A stretch of DNA of 64,000 nucleotides from an uncultured Acetobacteraceae bacterium (GTDB lineage: Bacteria > Pseudomonadota > Alphaproteobacteria > Acetobacterales > Acetobacteraceae). A program made the translations under genes and the position numbers. A model generated the notes under the pieces. It made no database searches, was not told the origin of the DNA, and was given only the letters and a program-made list of their open reading frames with translations. The DNA lies in the NCBI GenBank assembly GCA_903907955.1, contig CAIVPZ010000020.1, positions 1 through 64,000 of the forward strand, written 5' to 3'. Positions 1 to 9,043 of the stretch are shown piece after piece. Every line of letters begins with the position of its first letter. Positions within the stretch are counted from its first letter, which is position 1.

Positions 1-440
1 CACCAGCACCAGCGCCGAGCTGGCCGCGGCGCACCTGGTGCACGTGCCGGCGATCGCCGCAGCATCGCCAGTGCCGGGCTGGTGCCCTGGTCCGGCGGCT
101 GCATCCATCGCCTCGGCATCGCCGGCCGCACCAGCACCAGCCCCGAGCTGGCCGCGGCGCACCTGGTGCGCGTGCCGGCGATCGCCGCAGCATCGCCAGC
201 GCCGGGCTGGTGCCCTGGTCCGGCGGCTGCATCAATCGCTGCGGCCTGATCGATCGCGCCAGCGCCGGGCTGGTGCCCTGGTCCGGCCGCTGCATCCATC
301 GCCTCGGCATCGCCGGCCGCGCCAGCACCAGCCCCGAGCTGGCCGCGGCAGACCCGGTGCGCGTGCCGGCGATCGCCGCAGCATCGCCAGCGCCGGGCTG
401 GTGCCCTGGTCCGGCGGCTACAGCTATCGCCTCGCCGATC
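1..440. repeat. Tandem array of 63-65 bp palindrome-rich units
   Basis: Two related units alternate as A-B-A-B-B-A-B. Unit A (about 65 bp) begins CACCAGCACCAG at 1, 129 and 321. Unit B (about 63 bp) carries GCCGGGCTGGTGCCCTGG at four places. Spacings of 128 and 192 bp fit these units. Each unit holds inverted repeats, for example CCAGC-GCCGG-GCTGG in B and CACCAG...CTGGTG in A. The unit lengths are not multiples of three, so the same DNA is read in different frames in successive units, which argues against a coding repeat. The array runs off the left edge, so its full size is unknown. Confidence 0.75.
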
Positions 441-591
441 GCGCTGGCGGCGGGCGGAGGTATGCGTTTTCCGCATAACTTTAGGTGTTAGTTTTGGTGC
501 GGCGAGTGCCGGGAATTACGCTGATACGCAGCCTATTCCGCGATGCAGCGTCCCGATTTGGCGCCGTTTGGCGGCGTTTTGGCGGTGCTCT

Positions 592-701
592 GGAACATCT
601 ACGGGTAACATGTTCCCGCCGCACATCCCGACATGTTCCTTAAGGTTGTTGTATATAACTACGGACTTTCAAAATTGAACATGAAGAACATCAAGAACAT
701 G
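592..701. promoter_or_regulatory. Cluster of six GAACAT/ATGTTC motifs
   Basis: Within 110 bp the motif occurs as GGAACAT at 592, inside the palindrome AACATGTT at 607-614, as ATGTTCC at 633, and as three GAACAT copies at 677, 686 and 695 spaced exactly 9 bp apart. The stretch is much richer in A+T than its surroundings. Repeated half-sites in both orientations look like a protein-binding cluster (operator or iteron-like). No gene that it would serve is evident within 900 bp, so its role is unknown. Confidence 0.4.
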
Positions 702-828
702 TATTTTCGGAAGGGGTGAGGGGTGGCCACGGTGACGGCAATACGTGAGCTATGCATAAAACGCATGCGCTCGCCGGGTGGTCTGCCTGCGGGGTTCTGC
801 GCTGCTGCGGCCCGGTCGGTCGCGTCGG

Positions 829-955
829 CACCAGCGCCGAGCCGGTGCTCGGGCTGCTGCACCGCTCCAGCTTGGCCGGTCGCACCAGTGCCGGGTAGCC
901 GCTGCCATGGGTCCGGCGGTTCCGCTGCCATCTCCGCCAGCGCCGAGGCGAGTGG
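829..955. repeat. Degenerate copy of the left-end repeat units
   Basis: This segment shares several 12-15 bp blocks with the array at 1-440: CACCAGCGCCGAGC, CGCACCAGTGCCGGG, GGTCCGGCGG and CCAGCGCCGAGG, in roughly the same order. It appears to be a diverged, rearranged outlying copy. No reading frame through it looks like a protein. Confidence 0.45.
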
Positions 956-1384
956 GATAAAAAGGGCGTCGCTTGAACCGACGCCCTGCCAGCACGCCAG
1001 CACTGAGACGAGGACAAACAACTTGGCGGCTTAGTTGGCCACATCCCTATGGTATAGCAGGATACTTGCCCGCTTTTGCAGCGGGTCCTTCCTGGAGGAA
1101 CTGCCAACCGCGAGTAATTCGAACCCCGGCCTGTCGGTCCCTTTGACCAAATTTATCAACGCTTTATGTTGTTGTTCGTGTTTTTGTTTAGTGCGGCGGC
1201 GCCGGGGTGCGAACTGGTGCACGATGCCGCGGCTGCCATTGCTGGTCACACATGCACCGCACCCGAAAATCTGCTGCAAGAGCGAGCGGAATTGAAAGCG
1301 GTGCCAACTGAGTCCGCGGTGAGTCCGCAACATTTTTGTGTATTTGAGGGTGCGTAATGAGTTTCGGCTAAGCCTTTGAAAAGG
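956..1384. other. Gene-free, A+T-richer stretch beside tRNA-Ala
   Basis: This stretch, immediately 3' of the tRNA, contains several A/T-rich tracts (around 1150-1190 and 1330-1375) and no frame with credible protein features. It includes a short direct repeat GAGTCCGC (about 1313 and 1321). The 3' flank of a tRNA gene is a common integration site, but no integrase and no clear second copy of the tRNA end was seen. Confidence 0.4.
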
Positions 1385-1460
1385 TGGTGGAGCCAATCGG
1401 GATCGAACCGACGACCTCCTGAATGCCATTCAGGCGCTCTCCCAACTGAGCTATGGCCCC
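1385..1460 (-). tRNA. tRNA-Ala (anticodon GGC)
   Basis: Read on the reverse strand, the sequence folds into a complete cloverleaf. It has a 7-bp acceptor stem starting GGGGCCA, a D arm with AGTTGGGAGAGC, and a 5-bp anticodon stem CCTGA/TCAGG around the loop ATGGCAT (anticodon GGC). The T arm carries GGTTCGATCC, and the 3' CCA is encoded. The GGC anticodon reads GCC/GCU alanine codons, fitting the GC-rich codon use. Confidence 0.96.
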
Positions 1461-1958
1461 ACAGCCTGCGTGCGCCCCGGGGCTGGGTCCCGAGCGCGGA
1501 GGGCGGCATATAGACGCGGGTGGGCGATACAATCAAGGCCCGGAATCACAGGTTTCGCATGTGCACACCACCATTGCGTCCGACACCGCGTCCAGCCAGC
1601 GAAACAGCATCGGTTGGCGCCGAGGCCGTGCTGCTGGAATGGCTCGCCGCGGTTCGTGGCGTGGCATTGCAGGGCCCGGCCGCGCTGCAGGCCTGGGCAC
1701 AGCGCGACAGCACTGGCTTTCGGGCGGAATTCGCCGCTTTCGCCCGCATCGACCCGGGGGTTGCGGCGGCGGCGGCCGGCTGGCTGCTCGGCGCCGGCGT
1801 GCGGCCCGATGACCGGGTATTGTGGACCGGCAATCCGGCCGACCCCTGCCTTGCCGGGCTGGCGGCGATCGGCGGGCGGCGGACGGACCTTCCGGCGCAG
1901 GCCACGATCGTGCGCGACCTGCCGCCGGTCTGGCCCCCGCCTGCCGTGCAGTTGCCGG

Positions 1959-2609
<651 letters not shown>

Positions 2610-2621
2610 GTCCGATCCCCC

Positions 2622-3335
2622 CTAAGCCGCCGGCAACTTGCGCACGGTGCGCTGCTCGATCCGCTTGTGGACCTGCAGCAGCGGCACCAGGCGCTTGACG
2701 AAAACCCCGGGCGTGTGGATCTGGTCGGCCTCGATCTCGCCCGGTTCGACCAGGATCTCGACCTGGGCGACGGTCACGCGGGCGGCGGTCGCCATCACCG
2801 GGTTGAAGTTGCGCGCGGTTTTGCGGAACACCAGGTTGCCCTCGGTGTCGGCCTTCCAGGCGTGCACGATGGCAAGGTCGGCTACCAGGCCGCGCTCCAT
2901 CACGTATTTCCTGCCGTCGAACTCCCGCACTTCCTTGCCCTCGGCGATCTGGGTGCCGACCCCGGTGCGGGTGAAGAAGGCCGGGATGCCGGCACCGCCG
3001 GCGCGGATGCGCTCGGCCAGGGTGCCCTGCGGGTTGAACTCGATCTCCAGCTCGCCGGCCAGGTACTGGCGGGCGAAGGTGGCGTTCTCGCCCACGTAGG
3101 AGCTGATCATCTTGCGGATCTGGCGGGTCTGCAGCAGCAGGCCCAACCCGGCGTCATCAACGCCGCAGTTGTTGCTGATGACCGTCAGGTCCTTCACGCC
3201 GGACGCCTTGATGGCCTCGATAAGCGCGGACGGCACGCCGCACAGGCCGAAGCCGCCGGACATGATGGTCATGCCTTCATGCAGCACACCGGCCAGCGCG
3301 GCGGTCGCATCTGGATAGACCTTGTTTACCGCCAT
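2622..3335 (-). CDS. scoA: 3-oxoacid CoA-transferase subunit A
   Basis: The 237-residue alpha subunit of the 3-oxoacid CoA-transferase. The N-terminal MSGGFGLCGVP (residues 25-34) is the conserved CoA-binding glycine loop, followed by TVISNNCG and the typical C-terminal region with HTPGVFV. The gene is first in a two-gene operon with scoB. The ATG at 3335 follows GGAGGAC at a good distance on the reverse strand, which supports this start. The roughly 160 bp upstream contain no obvious operator. Confidence 0.94.
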   Translation of the reverse strand: MAVNKVYPDATAALAGVLHEGMTIMSGGFGLCGVPSALIEAIKASGVKDLTVISNNCGVDDAGLGLLLQTRQIRKMISSYVGENATFARQYLAGELEIEFNPQGTLAERIRAGGAGIPAFFTRTGVGTQIAEGKEVREFDGRKYVMERGLVADLAIVHAWKADTEGNLVFRKTARNFNPVMATAARVTVAQVEILVEPGEIEADQIHTPGVFVKRLVPLLQVHKRIEQRTVRKLPAA

Positions 3336-3500
3336 CGGCGTCCTCCTGCTCAGGTGGCGTTATCTGCCATCGGAACCGGGCGGAGGCAATCAGCGGCACG
3401 CGAAGGGCAGCCAAAGCCGAACTGAAACACTTCCTCACCTCCGTTTCCCCTGAAACACGCTATGCTGCGCATGCTTCAGGGGTGGGAGCGCCGTCCTTGG

Positions 3501-3743
3501 CTACCGACGCCGGGCAGCAAGCTCGTCCCGGATCTCCGCGGCAAGTATCGGGTTGGCCCGGCGCAGCTGGCCAATCCGCAGGGCCGCCGCGGAACCTGGA
3601 ACCGGGCTGATTTCCCAGCGTTCAAGGAACAGCAGATCAGACGCGGATGTGCGGTCGTGGATTGTCGACAGAGCACGTTCGACGGCATGCGTAATCGGCT
3701 GGTCGGATGCAAATGAGGGCATCCGCATGGTCTGGTCAGGCAT
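3501..3743 (-). CDS. Hypothetical protein (80 aa)
   Basis: A small soluble protein of 80 residues beginning MPDQTMRMPSF, with a leucine-rich middle (ASDLLFLERWEI) and an arginine-rich end (RDELAARRR). No domain was recognised. The ATG at 3743 is preceded by GGGGGGA about ten bases upstream, favouring it over the longer frame that starts at 3824. It stands alone between the CoA-transferase operon and ahcY, on the same strand as both. Gene reality rests on the ribosome-binding site and codon use only. Confidence 0.5.
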   Translation of the reverse strand: MPDQTMRMPSFASDQPITHAVERALSTIHDRTSASDLLFLERWEISPVPGSAAALRIGQLRRANPILAAEIRDELAARRR

Positions 3744-3974
3744 AGTCTGGAATCCCCCCAGGTAAGTGGCGCGCGCACGGCCCCCTTCACCAGGCAGGGC
3801 TCCCTGGTGACCCGCGCGTGACATTTTCTAACCTATCCCGGGAGCGCCCGCTCTGCAATCTGGACGTGCCTCACTAACGTCCACGGCATGTACGGGCGGA
3901 CATGAAATTGCAACACGCTCGCGCCTGGGGCGCCTGGCCGGTCATCTCCGGCCTGCACCCCAGGCAGGCCGAGG

Positions 3975-5288
3975 TCAGTAGCGGTAGAGGTCGTGCTTGA
4001 ACGGGCCGCTTGCCGGCACGCCGATGTACTCGGCCTGCTTGGGCGACAGCCGGGTCAGCCTGGCGCCGACCTTGGCCAGATGCAGCGCCGCCACCTTCTC
4101 GTCGAGGTGCTTGGGCAGGGTGTAGACCTGCCGCTGATAGCGGTCGGCCGGCGCGGTCCACAGCTCAAGCTGCGCCAGCACCTGGTTGGTGAAGCTGGCG
4201 CTCATGACGAAGCTGGGGTGGCCGGTGGCGTTGCCCAGATTGACCAGGCGGCCTTCCGACAGCACGATCAGCCGCTTGCCGTCCGGGAACACGACCTCGT
4301 CCACCTGCGGCTTGACGTTGTCCCAGGTGTAGTTGCGCAGCGCGGCGATCTGGATTTCGCTGTCGAAATGGCCGATGTTGCAGACGATGGCGCGGTGCTT
4401 CATCCGCCGCATGTGCTCGATGGTGATGACATCGACATTGCCGGTGGCGGTGACGAAGATGTCGGCCTCCGGCGCGGCGTCGTCCATGGTGGTGACTTCG
4501 TAGCCTTCCATCGCCGCCTGCAGGGCGCAGATCGGATCGACTTCGGTCACCTTCACCCGGCAACCGGCCTGCCGCAGGCTGGCGGCCGAGCCTTTGCCGA
4601 CATCGCCGAAGCCGTTCACCAGCGCGACCTTGCCGGCCATCATGACGTCGGTGCCGCGGCGGATGGCGTCCACCAGGCTCTCGCGACAGCCGTACAGGTT
4701 GTCGAACTTGGACTTGGTCACGCTGTCGTTGACGTTGATGGCGGGCACCAGCAGGGTGCCGGCGCGGGCCATCTCCCACAGCCGGTGTACGCCGGTGGTG
4801 GTTTCCTCGCTGATGCCGCGCACCTCGGCGAGCATCTCGGGGTATTTGTTGTGCAGCAGCAGGGTCAGGTCGCCGCCGTCATCGAGGATCAGGTTGGGGG
4901 TCCAGACGCTGCCGTCAGGCTGGGCAGGGCCGCGCACGGTCTGTTCGATGCACCACCAGAACTCCTCCTCGTTCATGCCCTTCCAGGCAAACACGGGGGT
5001 GCCGGCGGCGGCGATGGCCGCGGCGGCATGGTCCTGGGTCGAGAAGATGTTGCACGACGACCAGCGCACGGTGGCGCCGAGGTGTTCCAGCGTCTGGATC
5101 AGCACCGCGGTCTGGATGGTCATGTGCAGACAGCCGGCGATGCGGGCACCGGCCAGCGGCTTGGTCTCGCCGTATTCGGCGCGGAGTGCCATCAGCCCGG
5201 GCATTTCGTCCTGGGCCATGGAAATTTCCTTCGCGCCCCATTCGGCGAGCGAGAAGTCCTTGACCTTGTAGTCGTTGCTGGCGGGCAT
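3975..5288 (-). CDS. ahcY: Adenosylhomocysteinase (S-adenosyl-L-homocysteine hydrolase)
   Basis: A 437-residue NAD-dependent enzyme that splits S-adenosylhomocysteine into adenosine and homocysteine in the methionine/SAM cycle. Visible features are [16 protein letters not shown] (residues 52-67), the substrate-site [11 protein letters not shown] (77-87), the NAD loop GFGDVGKG (226-233), the lysine region TKSKFDN (191-197) and the C-terminus KHDLYRY typical of the family. The start at 5288 is chosen because homology begins at MPASNDYKV; an upstream extension to 5378 is unlikely. A 20-bp imperfect palindrome lies 29 bp upstream (5317-5336) and may be its operator. Confidence 0.96.
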   Translation of the reverse strand: MPASNDYKVKDFSLAEWGAKEISMAQDEMPGLMALRAEYGETKPLAGARIAGCLHMTIQTAVLIQTLEHLGATVRWSSCNIFSTQDHAAAAIAAAGTPVFAWKGMNEEEFWWCIEQTVRGPAQPDGSVWTPNLILDDGGDLTLLLHNKYPEMLAEVRGISEETTTGVHRLWEMARAGTLLVPAINVNDSVTKSKFDNLYGCRESLVDAIRRGTDVMMAGKVALVNGFGDVGKGSAASLRQAGCRVKVTEVDPICALQAAMEGYEVTTMDDAAPEADIFVTATGNVDVITIEHMRRMKHRAIVCNIGHFDSEIQIAALRNYTWDNVKPQVDEVVFPDGKRLIVLSEGRLVNLGNATGHPSFVMSASFTNQVLAQLELWTAPADRYQRQVYTLPKHLDEKVAALHLAKVGARLTRLSPKQAEYIGVPASGPFKHDLYRY

Positions 5289-5316
5289 GATGGCGCTCCT
5301 GATGTGCGGCGCGCGT

Positions 5317-5336
5317 ATATAAGGATATCTTGATGT
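5317..5336 (-). promoter_or_regulatory. Candidate operator palindrome upstream of ahcY
   Basis: The 20 bp ATATAAGGATATCTTGATGT match their own reverse complement at 7 of 10 half-site positions around a central AT. The site is A/T-rich in a GC-rich region and lies 29 bp before the ahcY ATG, where a promoter would be. From memory, similar ATATAAAGATATC-type palindromes precede SAM-cycle genes in alphaproteobacteria and are attributed to ArsR-family regulators. The regulator here is not identified. Confidence 0.45.
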
Positions 5337-5493
5337 GCGCAACCCGAACCGGCGCCTGTCCGGTTCCCGTGCTGGCAACGGGCAGGAGGTTAGGGTAGGC
5401 TGTTTCCGCCATTCCCCTGGAACGTCACGATGACATGGCAGCGGTATGCCTCGCGTCGGGCAATCTGACCCGACGCATCAAGGAACCGGCCCA

Positions 5494-5757
5494 ATGAGCG
5501 ACGCCCCGACAGATTACCGCGCGCGCCTTGACCTCTCCGACCTGGTGACGCGGATCGAGCGCCAGCAGGAGGAAACCCGGAAGTTTGTTGCCGAGCAGCA
5601 CAAACTGGCGGCGGAGCGGGACAAACTGGCAGCCGAGGCCCGCAAGCTGGACCGCGACCGGACGCTGGCGCCCTGGCAGGTCACAATCGTGACCATGGGC
5701 GGCTTAGCCGCACTGGTTGGCGGACTGCTGACGATCGTCAAAGCAGTGCATCCGTGA
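5494..5757 (+). CDS. Small coiled-coil membrane-anchored protein
   Basis: An 87-residue protein beginning MSDAPTDYRARLDLSD. Residues about 17-57 are a charged heptad-like coiled coil rich in E, K, R and Q with repeated KLAAE blocks. A single transmembrane helix (about 64-81) follows near the C-terminus, leaving a very short tail. The ATG at 5494 has AAGGAA upstream at good spacing, so the longer frame from 5446 is not favoured. The layout suggests a cytoplasmic coiled coil tethered to the inner membrane. No specific function was recognised. Confidence 0.65.
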   Translation: MSDAPTDYRARLDLSDLVTRIERQQEETRKFVAEQHKLAAERDKLAAEARKLDRDRTLAPWQVTIVTMGGLAALVGGLLTIVKAVHP

Positions 5758-5835
5758 CCAAGCCCGACCTGAAGGCCGCTCCCGCGGAGATGCAGCAAGC
5801 TTGACCTGTCGTTACACCCAAACCTATCGTCATGC

Positions 5836-6141
5836 TTGGTAGCGATACAGGTGCGCTCCGTACCGACGATATGGATCCCGAGACATTGCCCGAATTGCAA
5901 CAGGCGGGTGATCGCAGTTCGCCAAATTCCAGACCACGTCTTACATCTTCTGCTTACCCTGTTGACCGTGGGGGTTTTGTCAATCGTCTGGCTGATCGTC
6001 TCCAGCCGCGCGGCCGTCGCCCCGGGAGCGTGCATAATATGTGCGTCGCCTGCGCCGGAGGACGATCCTCCCGTGGACCACTTGGCAAGACAAGAAAAAC
6101 CTAAGCCTGGTGGCCGCTATCCGGCGCATCCACCGGCGTAA
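5836..6141 (+). CDS. LITAF-like zinc-ribbon membrane protein (TTG start)
   Basis: A 101-residue protein. CPNC at about 18-21 and CIIC at about 66-69 flank a hydrophobic stretch (roughly 37-56). A CxxC-hydrophobic-CxxC arrangement is the layout of LITAF-like zinc ribbons, where the hydrophobic segment dips into the membrane and the two knuckles join. The motif HCPNCNRRV followed by H-x-LHLLL resembles small bacterial members I recall. The frame opens with TTG and has no strong ribosome-binding site. The C-terminal tail is proline-rich and probably disordered. The family call is inference. Confidence 0.5.
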   Translation: MVAIQVRSVPTIWIPRHCPNCNRRVIAVRQIPDHVLHLLLTLLTVGVLSIVWLIVSSRAAVAPGACIICASPAPEDDPPVDHLARQEKPKPGGRYPAHPPA

Positions 6142-6170
6142 ACGCCACATGACTTTTCAGCAGATCAGGT

Positions 6171-6238
6171 AGCGGGGTCAAGGGGGCCACTGCCCCCTTG
6201 CGGGGTCCAGGGGCAGCGCCCCTGGCCTTGCTTCCTTA
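6171..6238 (-). repeat. Family A palindromic repeat, copy A1
   Basis: A double-hairpin element in reverse orientation. Its two stems are GGGGGCCACTGCCCCC and CCAGGGGCAGCGCCCCTGG, and it ends in CTTCCTTA (TAAGGAAG on the other strand). It begins 2 bp past the rho stop codon and probably serves as the rho terminator. Other copies are at 18841, 40455, 50019, 51846, 58993 and 62510. Confidence 0.8.
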
Positions 6239-6240
6239 GC

Positions 6241-7515
6241 TTAAGTATTCATAGCGTCAAAGAAGTCCTGATTGGTCTTGCTGTATTTCAGCTTGTCCAG
6301 CAGGAAGTCCATCGCATCCATCGTGCCCATCGGGTTGAGGATGCGCCGCAGCACCCACATCTTGGACAATGTGCCGCGATCCACCAGCAGTTCTTCCTTG
6401 CGGGTGCCGCTTTTTGTGATGTCGATGGCCGGGAAGGTGCGCTTGTCCGACAGCTTGCGGTCGAGGATGATCTCGGAGTTGCCGGTGCCCTTGAACTCCT
6501 CGAAGATCACCTCGTCCATCCGGCTGCCGGTGTCGATCAGCGCGGTGGAGATGATGGTCAGCGAGCCGCCTTCCTCGATATTGCGGGCGGCGCCGAAGAA
6601 GCGCTTGGGGCGTTGCAGGGCGTTGGCGTCCACGCCGCCGGTCAGCACCTTGCCGGATGACGGCACCACGGTGTTGTAGGCGCGCGCGAGACGGGTGATG
6701 CTGTCGAGCAGGATCACCACATCGCGCTTGTGCTCGACCAGCCGCTTGGCCTTCTCGAGCACCATTTCGGTCACCTGCACGTGCCGCGTCGCCGGCTCGT
6801 CGAAGGTGGAGGCGACCACCTCCCCCTTCACCGTGCGTGACATGTCGGTGACTTCTTCCGGCCGCTCGTCGATCAGCAGCACCATCAGGAACACTTCCGG
6901 ATGGTTGTGGCTGATGGCGGTGGCGATGTTCTGCAGCATCACCGTTTTGCCGGTGCGCGGCGGCGCCACGATCAGGGCGCGCTGGCCCATGCCGATCGGG
7001 GCGATCAGGTCGATCACGCGCGGCGTCAGGTCCTTGGTGGGACCCTTGGCGACCGACTGGAAATTTTCCATTTCCATCTTGAGCCGGCGGTCGGGGTAGA
7101 GCGGCGTCAGGTTGTCGAAGTTGATCCGGTGCTTGACCGCATCCGGCGGCTCGAAATTGATGGTGTTGACCTTGAGCAGCGCGAAATAGCGCTCGCCGTC
7201 CTTGGGGGCGCGGATCTGGCCTTCCACCGTGTCGCCGGTGCGCAACGCGAAGCGGCGCACCTGGGCGGGGCTGATGTAGATGTCGTCCGGTCCGGGCAGG
7301 TAGTTGGAATCGGCGCTGCGCAGGAAGCCGAAGCCGTCCGGCAGGATTTCCAGCGTGCCCTCGCCGTGGATGGCCTGCTCGTTCTCGGCCAGGGTTTTCA
7401 GGATCGCGAACATCATGTCCTGCTTGCGCAGCGACGAGGCGTTTTCGATCTGCAGCGATTCGGCAAAGCTCAGCAGGTCTGCCGGAGACTTGGCCTTGAG
7501 TTCGGCGAGGTGCAT
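6241..7515 (-). CDS. rho: Transcription termination factor Rho
   Basis: A 424-residue hexameric RNA-dependent ATPase that ends transcription of untranslated RNA. The N-terminal Rho-N helix bundle (about 1-45) is followed by the RNA-binding cold-shock-like domain with GFGFLRS (61-67). The ATPase core has Walker A APPRTGKT (184-191) and Walker B in [17 protein letters not shown]-loop and R-loop regions ([18 protein letters not shown]) are intact. Length matches alphaproteobacterial Rho. It lies downstream of the heme operon but is separated from hemJ by about 375 bp, so it probably has its own promoter. Confidence 0.97.
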   Translation of the reverse strand: MHLAELKAKSPADLLSFAESLQIENASSLRKQDMMFAILKTLAENEQAIHGEGTLEILPDGFGFLRSADSNYLPGPDDIYISPAQVRRFALRTGDTVEGQIRAPKDGERYFALLKVNTINFEPPDAVKHRINFDNLTPLYPDRRLKMEMENFQSVAKGPTKDLTPRVIDLIAPIGMGQRALIVAPPRTGKTVMLQNIATAISHNHPEVFLMVLLIDERPEEVTDMSRTVKGEVVASTFDEPATRHVQVTEMVLEKAKRLVEHKRDVVILLDSITRLARAYNTVVPSSGKVLTGGVDANALQRPKRFFGAARNIEEGGSLTIISTALIDTGSRMDEVIFEEFKGTGNSEIILDRKLSDKRTFPAIDITKSGTRKEELLVDRGTLSKMWVLRRILNPMGTMDAMDFLLDKLKYSKTNQDFFDAMNT

Positions 7516-7889
7516 CGGGGCGCCTGATGTTCGGTCGGTCGGGAAGGGAGGACAGCAGCATCGGCCTGGACGCAGGCTGCGCCCGGATGCTTGCCAGCCG
7601 GATCGGGCCGAACAGGGTCGCGAAACCGCGTTCGTGGGCGAACCGGCGCTGTCCCGGAGAAGGAGGGAAGACGGTAGGGTCGCAATGCGATCGCACCAGG
7701 AGCGCAGCGCCGCTCCTGGCAGGCCAAGCTAGGTGCCGCGCCGTGTCGCGTCAACCCTGGCATGTGGAAAAATTGGCACGGCCGGTGGTCAGAGCTTGTG
7801 AAGCAATCGAACTTGCGCATGAACGCCCGCTGATACCGTTGAGCTTTTCCGGCAGGATCGGCGCGTCGCGGGCATTCATTCACAAACTC
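7516..7889. other. Intergenic region rho-hemJ
   Basis: About 374 bp between the rho start and the hemJ stop on the same strand. It should contain the rho promoter and leader. No open frame with protein-like features, no strong hairpin and no repeat from the families described here was seen. Confidence 0.4.
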
Positions 7890-8348
7890 TCAGCCCGGGA
7901 AGGGCTTCACGATGACCATGATGACGACGATGATCATCAGCAGCATCGGCACCTCGTTGGCGATCCGGTAGAATCGCTCGGACAGGCGGTTGCGGTCCTC
8001 GAGAAAGCCGCGCCGCCACACCGCCAGGCCCTGGTGGTAGACCGTCATGCCGATGACGCAGAACACCTTGGTGTGCCACCAGCCCGCCCGCCAGTCGATC
8101 ACGCCGGGGGTCAGTACCAGCAGGATGCCGAAGATCCAGGTGGCGATCATCGCCGGGTTCATGACGGTTTTCAGCAGGCGGCGCTCCATGACCTTGAAGC
8201 GTTCGCTTTCCGGTGTGCCGGGCAGTACCATCGTGTGGTAAACATACAAACGCGGCAGGTAGAGCAGCCCGCCCGTCCAGGCGATCAGACTGATGACGTG
8301 GAACGCCTTGATCCACAGATAGAAACCATGCAGTGCGTCGATGGTCAT
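7890..8348 (-). CDS. hemJ: Protoporphyrinogen IX oxidase HemJ
   Basis: A 152-residue integral membrane protein of the HemJ (UPF0093, CopD-like) family that oxidises protoporphyrinogen IX to protoporphyrin IX, the step before iron insertion. Four hydrophobic helices are visible. The N-terminal KAFHVISLIAWTGGLLYLPR contains the conserved histidine, tryptophan and arginine, and a second histidine follows in LYVYH. Its ATG overlaps the stop of the upstream HAD phosphatase gene (ATGA), so it is translationally coupled in the hemE-hemH-HAD-hemJ operon. Location beside hemH strongly supports the role. Confidence 0.9.
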   Translation of the reverse strand: MTIDALHGFYLWIKAFHVISLIAWTGGLLYLPRLYVYHTMVLPGTPESERFKVMERRLLKTVMNPAMIATWIFGILLVLTPGVIDWRAGWWHTKVFCVIGMTVYHQGLAVWRRGFLEDRNRLSERFYRIANEVPMLLMIIVVIMVIVKPFPG

Positions 8349-9043
8349 GCTGCCCCCCGCAGTGCCGCAGCGACCAGACCCGGCACGTCGAACATCGAAT
8401 GAAACGGCACGGCACCGCTCCCGCGCAGAACGGCGCCGTCGGAATGCGGTGCGTAGGCCAGGCAGTCCATGCCGGCAGCGGCGGCGGCGCGCACGCCCGG
8501 CAGGCTGTCCTCGATCACCACGCATTCCGCCGGCGCCACCCCTTCGGCAGCGGCAGCGGCGAAAAACAGATCGGGCGCCGGCTTGCCCCGCATGACATCG
8601 CGGTGGCTGTGCACCCGGCCGGCAACCACCGACAGCAGACCGAGACGGGTGAACTTGGCGCGCATCTCCGCATGCGAGGAGTTCGACGCCACCCGCCAGG
8701 GCAGCCCAAGCGCCGACACGCCTGCCAGCGCTTCCGGCGCGCCGGCAACCGGTTCCGCCTGCACCTCGAGGGCTTCGACCAGCCGCTGCATCAGCAAATC
8801 CTGCCAGCCCGGCGGCACCGGGCGGCCTAGCCGCTGCTCGATCACCGGCAGCATGTCGGTCAGGGTCATGCCGAGGAACCGGCGATCGGCCTCGGCGGGG
8901 GTCATCTTCCAGCCCAGAACGGCAAGTTCCGCCGCGACCACCCGGTTGGCGACCGGCTCGCTGTCCACCAGCACGCCGTCGCAGTCGAAGATCACCAGCC
9001 GCAGCGCGGCGCGGCGGCGGCGCATCAACTCGAGAGGGCTCAC
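8345..9043 (-). CDS. HAD-family phosphatase (phosphoglycolate-phosphatase/beta-phosphoglucomutase type)
   Basis: About 232 residues. HAD motif I is FDCDGVLVDSEP with both catalytic aspartates, motif II is the ASNSS segment, motif III is the lysine in GKPAPDLF, and motif IV is IEDSLPGV. A helical cap domain sits between I and II, as in subfamily IA. The GTG at 9043 overlaps the hemH stop (GTGA), and the stop overlaps the hemJ start (ATGA). An ATG at 9025 is an alternative start. Coupling on both sides puts it firmly in the heme operon, yet the substrate cannot be read from sequence. Confidence 0.82.
   Translation of the reverse strand: MSPLELMRRRRAALRLVIFDCDGVLVDSEPVANRVVAAELAVLGWKMTPAEADRRFLGMTLTDMLPVIEQRLGRPVPPGWQDLLMQRLVEALEVQAEPVAGAPEALAGVSALGLPWRVASNSSHAEMRAKFTRLGLLSVVAGRVHSHRDVMRGKPAPDLFFAAAAAEGVAPAECVVIEDSLPGVRAAAAAGMDCLAYAPHSDGAVLRGSGAVPFHSMFDVPGLVAAALRGAA

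Noticed and set aside
1-440. CRISPR array
   Set aside because: No constant repeat alternating with unique spacers; both unit types are themselves repeated and no cas gene is near.
38-491. Open frames rich in A, P, G and W across the left-end repeats
   Set aside because: The repeat units are not multiples of three, so the peptide changes frame from unit to unit; no start signal or domain is seen.
677-701. LexA/SOS box
   Set aside because: The alphaproteobacterial box is GAAC-N7-GAAC; the copies here have 5-bp gaps, and no SOS gene follows.
1031-1429. Reverse-strand open frame across tRNA-Ala
   Set aside because: It overlaps the tRNA gene and has no protein-like feature.
5289-5445. SAH or SAM riboswitch upstream of ahcY
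   Set aside because: No conserved core of these riboswitch classes was recognised; only the A/T-rich palindrome stands out.
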